NCBI GenBank assembly: GCA_902470905.1
Contig: CABRIC010000049.1
Location: forward strand, 1-15,108
Length of the DNA stretch: 15,108 nucleotides
Direction: 5' to 3'
From: an uncultured Collinsella sp.
GTDB taxonomy: Bacteria; Actinomycetota; Coriobacteriia; Coriobacteriales; Coriobacteriaceae
Shown piece by piece: positions 6,975-13,040 of this stretch (positions within the stretch are counted from its first letter, which is position 1; each line of letters opens with the position of its first letter). A program made the position numbers and the translations under genes. The notes beneath the pieces are model-generated. The model did not search any database. It was not told where the DNA came from and saw only the letters and a program-made list of their open reading frames with translations.

Positions 6975-8222
6975 ATGGCAATTAATCAAGAAACGGCCGT
7001 CATTAAGGCGCGCATGGACCGTATTCCCTCGGCGTTGTCGCCCGAACTTGTCGAGCGCATTGCCGCCGATCTTGCTTCGGGCTATGTCAACCCGTATCGT
7101 TGCAACGACGATCAGGTCATTCGTCGTATTGATCGCGACGCCGACAAAGGTACGCTTATGCGTCCGGCGTTTATGCGCGATACCGAAAAGATACTTCATC
7201 TTCCTGCGTACACCCGTTATGCAGGTAAAACGCAGGTCTTTAGCTTCCGTAGCAATGACGATCTGTCACGCCGCGGTTTGCACGTGCAGCTTGTCTCGCG
7301 CATTGCGCGCGATATCGGTCGCGCCCTGGGGCTCAATTGCGATCTGATCGAGGCGATTGGCCTTGGCCACGACTTGGGCCACACACCTTTCGGCCATGCC
7401 GGCGAGCGCTTCCTCAACGATATCTATCATGAGCGTACGGGGCGTTATTTTTTCCATAACGTGCAGTCGGTCCGCGTGGTCGACGCGCTGTACGGCCGCA
7501 ACGTGTCGCTCCAGACGCTCGACGGCGTGCTATGCCATAACGGCGAGTACGAGCAGCGTGTGTTTGAGCTCTCGGACATGGGCTCCTTTAACCAGTTTGA
7601 CCAGACGGTTGAGGATTGCATTGCCACGGGCTATAGCGCAATTGGGCATCTGCGTCCCATGACGCTCGAGGGCTGCGTTGTTCGCATCTCGGATATTCTT
7701 GCCTACGTCGGTCGTGACCGTCAGGATGCGATCGCGGCGGGCCTGCTGTCACCCGACGCTTTTGATGATGGCCGGGGCGGTGCCTACAACAGTTGGATCC
7801 TTACGCACGCTTCCATCGATATCGTGGAGCATAGCTATGGTAAGCCGCGCATCGAGATGAGCGAGGACCTGTTTGAGGAAATTCGCCGAGCCAAGCGCGA
7901 GAACTACGAGAAGATCTATAGCAAGGGCGGTATCGAAGGCGATTCCGAGGCGGAGCTGCGCGAGGCGTTCGTAAAGCTCTACGACCGTTGCCTGCGGGAT
8001 CTAAACAGTGGCGACGAGTCCTCTTACATCTTTAAGCACCATATTTCGCGCATCGAGCAGCAGCTTTCCTACTACGATCGAGCCTATGCCTGGCAGGACG
8101 ACAAAGATCAAGCGGTGGTGGATTACATCGCGAGCATGACGGATGGCTATTTCTGCGAGCTCACGAGCAAGTTGTTCCCGGGATTGAAGTTTCCGCACCG
8201 TACCTATATTAACGAACGGTAG
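6975..8222 (+). CDS. HD-domain deoxyguanosinetriphosphate triphosphohydrolase-like protein
   Basis: Predicted metal-dependent hydrolase that splits dGTP or other dNTPs into nucleoside and triphosphate, affecting dNTP pools. At 415 residues it fits the family. The likely metal ligands follow the HD pattern: H103 in RRGLHVQL, H132-D133 in GHDLGHTPFGHAGE, and D240 in RISDILAYV. The stretch DGVLCHNGE is also typical of the family. ATG 6975 is preceded by AAGGAG (6963-6968) at six bases; an in-frame TTG at 6948 is open but has poorer context. It lies 31 bases after the A24 peptidase gene and 60 before rarA with no terminator between them, so these may share a transcript. Whether it acts only on dGTP or on several dNTPs cannot be told here. 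Confidence 0.87.
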   Translation: MAINQETAVIKARMDRIPSALSPELVERIAADLASGYVNPYRCNDDQVIRRIDRDADKGTLMRPAFMRDTEKILHLPAYTRYAGKTQVFSFRSNDDLSRRGLHVQLVSRIARDIGRALGLNCDLIEAIGLGHDLGHTPFGHAGERFLNDIYHERTGRYFFHNVQSVRVVDALYGRNVSLQTLDGVLCHNGEYEQRVFELSDMGSFNQFDQTVEDCIATGYSAIGHLRPMTLEGCVVRISDILAYVGRDRQDAIAAGLLSPDAFDDGRGGAYNSWILTHASIDIVEHSYGKPRIEMSEDLFEEIRRAKRENYEKIYSKGGIEGDSEAELREAFVKLYDRCLRDLNSGDESSYIFKHHISRIEQQLSYYDRAYAWQDDKDQAVVDYIASMTDGYFCELTSKLFPGLKFPHRTYINER

Positions 8223-8237
8223 TTCGTATATATTCGG

Positions 8238-8243
8238 TATACT
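8238..8243 (+). promoter_or_regulatory. Possible -10 element upstream of rarA
   Basis: TATACT matches the -10 consensus in 5 of 6 positions and is preceded by GG, like other candidate -10 boxes in this window. No recognisable -35 lies 16-18 bases upstream. A start near 8250 would give a leader of about 30 bases before ATG 8283. Confidence 0.3.
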
Positions 8244-8282
8244 GTTGACGAACAAAGCTTTTGATTGATGCATGGGATGGCT

Positions 8283-9632
8283 ATGGACGACCTTTTTTCT
8301 GTCTCGACGCGCGAGCGTTCCTTTAAAAATGCGCCGCTCGCGGTGCGCATGCGTCCCAATTCGCTCGACGAGTACGTGGGTCAGCAAAAGGCCGTCGGTA
8401 AGGGCTCGTGGCTGCGTGCCGCGATCGAGCACGACGTGCTTTCGAGCGTGATTCTGTACGGGCCTGCCGGTACGGGCAAGACGACGCTGGCCCACATTAT
8501 CGCCAACCATACCAAGAGCGAGTTTGTCGAGGTCAGCGCCGTCACGGGTACCGTGAAGGACCTGCGTCGCGTGATTGATGAGGCCAAGACGCGCCTGAAT
8601 ACGTACGACCGCCGCACCATTCTATTCATCGATGAGATTCACCGCTTCTCTAAGTCGCAGCAGGATGCCCTGCTGCATGCAGTTGAGAACCGTACCGTCA
8701 TTATGATTGGCGCTACGACGGAGAACCCGTACTTCGAGGTCAACTCGGCACTGCTCTCACGTGGTCGCGTCGTGGAGCTTGAGCATCTGAAGGATGAGGA
8801 TATCGCCACGCTTATTGAACGTGCGCTTGAGGCGCCGCAGGGCTTGAACGGTAAGTTCTCGGCCGATGAGGATACGGTCAAGACCATCTGCACGCTGGCA
8901 GCGGGTGACGCTCGCTCGGCGCTCACGACGCTCGAGCTTGCGAGCGAGATTGCCGTCACGCGTCCTGATACCGAGGGAACGCCAGCGCCCGCGGCGGGGG
9001 AGCGCTATCCCATCACCGTGGATGACGTGAAGATTGCCAACCCGCGTCGCGGCTTTACGTATGACAAAAACGGCGACATGCACTACGACATCATCAGTGC
9101 GTTCATCAAGTCCATGCGCGGCAGCGACCCCGATGCCACGATCTATTGGCTCGCGCGCATGATCGATGCTGGGGAGGATCCTAAGTTTATCGCTCGCCGT
9201 ATTATGATTCACGCTTCTGAGGATGTTGGCAACGCCGACCCGCAGGCGCTTTTGGTGGCGCATGCCGCGTTTAAGTCTGCCGAGGTCATTGGCTATCCCG
9301 AGTGCCGCATTAACCTTGCTCAGGCTGCACTCTATGTGTGCTTGGCGCCAAAATCCAACGCGTGTGAGGCTTCGATCGATGCGGCGCTGGCCGATATCCA
9401 TTCTAGTGGGCTTCGCGAGGTGCCGAGTTATCTGCGCGATCGCCATCGCCCGGGCAGCGATGAATACGGTGTGTATAAGTATCCACATGATTATCCCGAA
9501 GGCTGGGTCGATCAGCGCTATTTGCCCGAAGGCTTGGAACGCGGTGCATTTTGGCAGCCTGCCGGCCGCGGTTGGGAAGAATGGCGCGTAGAGCAAAGTG
9601 AACGCGACCGCAGCGGGAATGCACCGAAGTAG
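8283..9632 (+). CDS. rarA: Replication-associated recombination protein A (RarA/MgsA AAA+ ATPase)
   Basis: AAA+ ATPase related to clamp-loader subunits and eukaryotic WRNIP1; it acts at stalled replication forks with SSB and the replisome. The Walker A motif GPAGTGKTT is at residues 60-68 and Walker B contains D117-E118 in FIDEIHRF. A sensor-1 region GATTENP and the arginine-bearing SALLSRGRV follow. The C-terminal half has the RarA-type MRGSDPDA and ASEDVGNADP segments of the tetramerisation region. I start at ATG 8283 (449 residues, MDDLF, as in homologues). The frame also offers TTG 8265, ATG 8268 and ATG 8277, and no Shine-Dalgarno decides firmly (GGGA lies at 8274-8277). The gene stands between the HD hydrolase and the sigma-factor block. 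Confidence 0.95.
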   Translation: MDDLFSVSTRERSFKNAPLAVRMRPNSLDEYVGQQKAVGKGSWLRAAIEHDVLSSVILYGPAGTGKTTLAHIIANHTKSEFVEVSAVTGTVKDLRRVIDEAKTRLNTYDRRTILFIDEIHRFSKSQQDALLHAVENRTVIMIGATTENPYFEVNSALLSRGRVVELEHLKDEDIATLIERALEAPQGLNGKFSADEDTVKTICTLAAGDARSALTTLELASEIAVTRPDTEGTPAPAAGERYPITVDDVKIANPRRGFTYDKNGDMHYDIISAFIKSMRGSDPDATIYWLARMIDAGEDPKFIARRIMIHASEDVGNADPQALLVAHAAFKSAEVIGYPECRINLAQAALYVCLAPKSNACEASIDAALADIHSSGLREVPSYLRDRHRPGSDEYGVYKYPHDYPEGWVDQRYLPEGLERGAFWQPAGRGWEEWRVEQSERDRSGNAPK

Positions 9633-9674
9633 CTGCTGATAATTTTGTCCCACGTTGCTGCTAATGGCATGTTC

Positions 9675-9694
9675 GGTCCCCTTTGGGGTACCAT
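9675..9694 (+). promoter_or_regulatory. Small hairpin and -10-like box before the sigma-factor block
   Basis: GGT-CCCC (9675-9681) pairs with GGGG-(T)-ACC (9685-9692) around a TTT loop. TACCAT (9689-9694) within and next to the right arm is a 4 of 6 match to -10. No -35 box is evident. This 100-base gap between rarA and the DUF948 gene is where the block's promoter should lie. Confidence 0.25.
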
Positions 9695-9732
9695 GGAAAA
9701 CGTCTGTATATCGATTCCTTTGGGAGGCTTGT

Positions 9733-10320
9733 ATGAGTCCCATTCAAATCGCCTTGCTGCTGCTCGCCGTTGCCGGCGTGTGGGCTTTCATTGAGCTCGC
9801 GCTTACCCTGCGCAAGACCCGCACCGTTGTCGACTCGCTCGATAAGACCGTTAACGACCTCAACAACACCATCGCCGAGGCTCAGCCTGTGGTGGCAAAG
9901 CTCGATGGCGCTGTCGATGAGCTTACGCCGGCGCTTGCCCAGATGGAGCCGCTGCTTAAGTCGAGCAAGACGGCAGTTGATGCCCTTACCTCCAATCTCG
10001 TAGAGGTCGAAGCCGTGGTTCGCGACATTTCTGAGGTCACCGGTAGCATGGCCGAGGCCAGCAATGCTGTGTCGAGCGTGACCGACTCTGCCGCCGGTGC
10101 TGTGCAGAAGCTCTTCAATAAGGTGAAGGCTCCTGCAGCCGACGCCGATCGCAAGCTCGCCGCTGCCGCTGCGGAGGCCGAGCAGCCTACCGAGCGCGTC
10201 CTAATTGGCGAGGACGAGGCCGCCGCGGGCGACGATGATGGTCAGAAGTCTGTATCCAAGCCGGCTCAGTATTACACCTATACGCCCGCCGAGACCTCTG
10301 AGGAGTCCTGCGATGAGTAG
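9733..10320 (+). CDS. DUF948-like membrane-anchored coiled-coil protein
   Basis: Function unknown. The 195-residue product begins with one hydrophobic helix (about 5-24) with only a short N-terminal tail. A long helical region (about 28-105) follows, with heptad-like spacing of Leu and Val (VVDSLDKTVNDLNNTI and following), as in the DUF948 family and in methyl-accepting coiled coils. The C-terminus is Ala-rich, then acidic (residues 150-195), and looks disordered. ATG 9733 follows GGGAGG (9722-9727) at five bases; the open frame reaches further upstream without a better start. Its last eight bases overlap the start of the RsbW-like gene, and the sigma factor follows, so a link to control of that sigma factor is plausible. 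DUF948 proteins are also linked to general stress in Bacillus (YtxG). The sigma-control role is inference from context. Confidence 0.8.
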   Translation: MSPIQIALLLLAVAGVWAFIELALTLRKTRTVVDSLDKTVNDLNNTIAEAQPVVAKLDGAVDELTPALAQMEPLLKSSKTAVDALTSNLVEVEAVVRDISEVTGSMAEASNAVSSVTDSAAGAVQKLFNKVKAPAADADRKLAAAAAEAEQPTERVLIGEDEAAAGDDDGQKSVSKPAQYYTYTPAETSEESCDE

Positions 10321-10690
10321 CGAAGCAACCTGCCCTATCACGCTGACCGTTGCCGGTGACCCGCGTCTCGCTCGCCTTGTGCGCATGACGGCAGCCAACG
10401 TTGGTGCCCTGTGTTCCATGTCTGTCGATCGCATCGAGGACATCCGCATGGCTGCCGAGGAAGCCTTTATCTTTGGCTGCACGGCTGTTGATTCCGACGA
10501 CATCTCAATCAAATTCGATGTCGATGAATCTCACGTTGGCATGACCTTTACCTTTGGCGATCAGGCCACCGTCGACGAGGATGACCAGGCTGCTGTTTAT
10601 GCCGAGCTTATTTTGGCGAGCGTGTGCGACTCCTACGAAAAGACTGCGGCGCCCCTGACGCTTTCCCTCGACCTCAAGGCGGATATTTAA
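10313..10690 (+). CDS. RsbW-like anti-sigma factor homologue with degenerate ATP site
   Basis: A 125-residue protein that aligns by eye with Bacillus RsbW across its first two thirds: the segment from residue 15 to 59, with DRIEDIRMAAEEA (39-51), matches the DEIEDLKIAVSEA region. RsbW proteins bind a SigB-type sigma factor and phosphorylate an anti-anti-sigma. Here the N-box asparagine that binds Mg-ATP (SEACTNA in RsbW) is replaced by Phe54 (EEAFIFG), the DxGxG box is absent (the acidic stretch FGDQATVDEDD, 81-91, stands there), and the GLGL box is replaced by ELILASVCD (98-106). It therefore probably binds no ATP. ATG 10313 follows AGGAG (10301-10305) at seven bases and overlaps the DUF948 gene by eight bases; the sigma factor gene starts one base after its stop. 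Anti-sigma function is inferred from homology and position. Confidence 0.75.
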   Translation: MSSEATCPITLTVAGDPRLARLVRMTAANVGALCSMSVDRIEDIRMAAEEAFIFGCTAVDSDDISIKFDVDESHVGMTFTFGDQATVDEDDQAAVYAELILASVCDSYEKTAAPLTLSLDLKADI

Positions 10691-10691
10691 A

Positions 10692-11483
10692 ATGACCGAA
10701 CGTTCCCGGAGCGGCAAGACCGCTTGGGACAAGGAGAAAACCCGCGAGCTGTTTCGTCGCTACAAGGAGACCGGTGATCCGGACGCCCGCGAACAGCTCG
10801 TCATGTCCCATATGAACCTGGTAAGGTTTCTTGCCAACAAATTTAAGAATCGCGGCGAGCCGCTCGACGACCTCATGCAGGTCGGCTATCTGGGTTTGCT
10901 CAAGGCTATCGACCGCTTTGACCCCGAGCGCGGACTCGAGTTCACGACGTTTGCGACACCCACTATCCTGGGCGAGATCAAACGCCATTTCCGCGACAAG
11001 GGCTGGAGCGTGCGCGTACCGCGTCGTCTGCAGGAGCTCTCGGCCAAGGTCAACCAGGCTACTGACAAACTTACCAACGAGCTGCAGCGTTCGCCCAAGG
11101 TTGAGGAGATCGCTGAGTATCTAGATGTGACGGTCGATGAGGTCCTCGAGGCTATGGAATCGTCTTCGGCCTATACCTCGGTGCCCATCGAGGCTCCTGG
11201 TGCGTCCGATTCCGACGATGCGCCCTCGATTCTCGACCGTTACGCCGACGATGACAACGAGCTCGACTTTACCGATGACCGCCTGGTGATCGAGGAAGCC
11301 ATCCGCGATTTCTCGCCGCGCGAGCGCGAGGTGATCGAGCTGCGCTTTGTGAAGGGCATGACCCAGATCGAGATCGCCAAGAAGCTGGGTATTTCTCAGG
11401 TGCAGGTTTCGCGTCTGCTGCGCCGCACGCTTAAGAAGATTCAGGACAAGATCGACCCCGACGGAGTGATGATTCGTTCATGA
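10692..11483 (+). CDS. sigB: SigB/SigF-family RNA polymerase sigma factor
   Basis: Alternative sigma-70-type (group 3) factor that directs RNA polymerase to stress or developmental promoters. At 263 residues it equals the length of Bacillus SigB (262). Region 2 spans about 37-106 with DDLMQVGYLGLLKAIDRFDP. The segment WSVRVPRRLQEL (105-116) is the hallmark of the SigB/F/G group. Region 3 spans about 114-158. An acidic linker (170-195) leads to region 4 (about 198-252) with SPREREVIELRF and a helix-turn-helix TQIEIAKKLGISQVQVSRLL. ATG 10692 begins one base after the stop of the RsbW-like gene; AAGG at 10676-10679 is a weak and distant ribosome-binding site, so translation is probably coupled. 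The end overlaps the next gene by four bases (ATGA). Confidence 0.95.
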   Translation: MTERSRSGKTAWDKEKTRELFRRYKETGDPDAREQLVMSHMNLVRFLANKFKNRGEPLDDLMQVGYLGLLKAIDRFDPERGLEFTTFATPTILGEIKRHFRDKGWSVRVPRRLQELSAKVNQATDKLTNELQRSPKVEEIAEYLDVTVDEVLEAMESSSAYTSVPIEAPGASDSDDAPSILDRYADDDNELDFTDDRLVIEEAIRDFSPREREVIELRFVKGMTQIEIAKKLGISQVQVSRLLRRTLKKIQDKIDPDGVMIRS

Positions 11484-12889
11484 GTGAACACCCCCAACAA
11501 ACCGATTGCGTGCTGCGCGACACCCGCATTCTGACGCTTCGCATTTGGGCTGTTGTCGGCTGCATTGTCATCGCCGTTGTCATCTTTAACCTTATGGGCA
11601 TCCTGGCGCCGGTTATCGAGTTTCTCGCTGTCGGCTCCATCATTGCTTTTGTGATGTCCCCGATCACCAATTGGCTCGAGCACCATGGCGTGAATCGCGG
11701 CATCGGTTCGCTTATCGCGCTTATTGTTGTTGTTGCCGTGCTCGTCGGTGTCGTTTGCATCTTGTCGCCGATTCTCTTTGGTCAGATCATGGAAGTCCTG
11801 AGCCGCCTGCCCGAGCAGCTTCGTGTTGCGGGTGGCGATCTCAATGAGATGATCTCGCATGCCAAGACGCTCAATAACACGCCGCTCAAGGAGTATTTGG
11901 ACGATAATCTTTCGTCGCTGGTTACCGTGGCATCGAAGTATGTGTCTCAGATTGCTGCCGAGCTTGGCCGCGGTGTGTTCCCGCTCATCACCAATACGGC
12001 CTCGCAGTTGTTCGTGATCTTCCTTGGCCTGGTGCTTGCCTACTGGATGGCCTGCGACTACCCTCGCATGCATCACGAGATTTGCACCATCATCGGTCAG
12101 GAGAAGGAGACCTCGTACCGCTTTATGGTCGCCATCCTTTCTCGCTCTGTCGGCGGCTACATGCGCGGTATGGTCGTGACGTCCATCTGCGGTGGTTTCC
12201 TCGCCTTTATCGGCTTCCTGATTATCGGCCATCCGTATGCGGCGCTCATGGCTATCTTCACTGGCATCATGCACTTGGTTCCGGTCGTCGGTCCCTGGGT
12301 GAGCGCGGCAATCGCCACGGTACTCGGCTTTATGTTCAGCCCCATGTTGGCGTTATGGACGCTCATCGTGACGATGGTCGCGCAAAACGTCACCGACAAT
12401 GTGATTTCGCCTAAGGTCATGCAGAGCTCAGTGCAGGTGCATCCCATTATGAGCCTTACGGCTCTCGTTATTGGTTCGGCACTCATGGGGCCCATCGGCA
12501 TGATTATTGCCATCCCGCTTTGTGCGGCCCTCAAGGGCATCTTCGTGTACTACTTCGAGAATGAGACCGGCCGTCAGCTTGTGGCCTATGACGGAGCCGT
12601 GTTTAAGGGCACGCCGTACCGCGATGCCGATGGCAATCCGGTCGCCGCCTACGACGCGCTCGGCGACGACACCTTCATCTATGAGTCCGAGCTCATCGGT
12701 AACGAGACTGCGCCCGAGGCCAAGGCCATGCCCAAGCCCGAGCTCGATAATCCCTGGATTAAGCTCTCGGGCCTGCAACCCGATGCCACGGGCTTCTTCA
12801 AGAACCCCTTCGCTAAGGATGACGATTCCAACAGGGATGACGACACCAAAACCGGCATCGACGGCTCCATGGACGATGACGACAACTAG
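11480..12889 (+). CDS. AI-2E family (PerM/TqsA, DUF20) membrane transporter
   Basis: Integral membrane protein of 469 residues from a family of exporters with varied or unknown cargo. Hydrophobic segments lie at about 14-38, 45-60, 75-97, 171-192, 220-247, 250-285, 290-310 and 325-356. The family signatures include YWMACDYPRM after the central helix, GYMRGMVVT, and HLVPVVGPWVSA, the P-x-x-G-P core. The C-terminal 100 residues are soluble and end in an acidic Asp-rich tail. The ATG overlaps the sigma factor stop (ATGA, four bases), so it belongs to the same transcript. A similar sigma-factor neighbour could mean cell-envelope stress export, but the cargo is unknown. A clear terminator follows. 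Confidence 0.92.
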   Translation: MSEHPQQTDCVLRDTRILTLRIWAVVGCIVIAVVIFNLMGILAPVIEFLAVGSIIAFVMSPITNWLEHHGVNRGIGSLIALIVVVAVLVGVVCILSPILFGQIMEVLSRLPEQLRVAGGDLNEMISHAKTLNNTPLKEYLDDNLSSLVTVASKYVSQIAAELGRGVFPLITNTASQLFVIFLGLVLAYWMACDYPRMHHEICTIIGQEKETSYRFMVAILSRSVGGYMRGMVVTSICGGFLAFIGFLIIGHPYAALMAIFTGIMHLVPVVGPWVSAAIATVLGFMFSPMLALWTLIVTMVAQNVTDNVISPKVMQSSVQVHPIMSLTALVIGSALMGPIGMIIAIPLCAALKGIFVYYFENETGRQLVAYDGAVFKGTPYRDADGNPVAAYDALGDDTFIYESELIGNETAPEAKAMPKPELDNPWIKLSGLQPDATGFFKNPFAKDDDSNRDDDTKTGIDGSMDDDDN

Positions 12890-12914
12890 CGGGGTAATTC
12901 AGGTTAACATTCAT

Positions 12915-12926
12915 ACGTGCTAACAT
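12915..12926 (+). promoter_or_regulatory. Candidate extended -10 promoter before the alaS-proximal terminator
   Basis: ACGTGCTAACAT contains TG, one base, then TAACAT (5 of 6 to TATAAT). TTCAGG (12898-12903, 3 of 6 to -35) lies 17 bases upstream. A start near 12933 would give a transcript that meets the terminator at 12939-12968 almost at once. It matches the element upstream of ileS (39-50) at 11 of 12 bases. Confidence 0.35.
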
Positions 12927-12938
12927 GCAATTTCGCTG

Positions 12939-12968
12939 GAGGGTCGCTGTTTGGCGACCCTCTTTTTT
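12939..12968 (+). terminator. Intrinsic terminator between the AI-2E gene and alaS
   Basis: GAGGGTCGC (12939-12947) pairs perfectly with GCGACCCTC (12954-12962) around TGTTTG. Six T residues follow (12963-12968). It ends the sigma-factor block transcript and may also affect any transcript begun at the promoter candidate at 12915-12926. Confidence 0.93.
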
Positions 12969-12994
12969 GCATAGGCGCGGTGGGATGGTAATAT
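12967..12994 (+). promoter_or_regulatory. Putative alaS promoter
   Basis: TTGCAT (12967-12972), which begins within the terminator T-tract, is followed after 16 bases by TAATAT (12989-12994, 4 of 6 to TATAAT). A start near 13001 would leave about a 40-base leader. No T-box elements are seen here, unlike in front of ileS. Confidence 0.5.
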
Positions 12995-13040
12995 CGTTAC
13001 GTTTGAACTGTTTCGATGTGAAACCGAGGAGATTCCCTCT

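Noticed and set aside
5798..6976. 392-codon minus-strand open frame across the glycosyltransferase and A24 genes
   Set aside because: It crosses two supported genes and a terminator, and its His/Arg/Gln-rich translation has no family features.
9654..9691. SigB-type promoter (GTTT-spacer-GGGTA) before the sigma-factor block
   Set aside because: GGGTA is present at 9686-9690, but GTTGCT and GTTCGG upstream are at wrong distances (26 and 9 bases) and poor matches.
12890..13040. T-box riboswitch in front of alaS
   Set aside because: No AGTA, AGAGAGC or TGGN core elements are present; the hairpin is an ordinary terminator.
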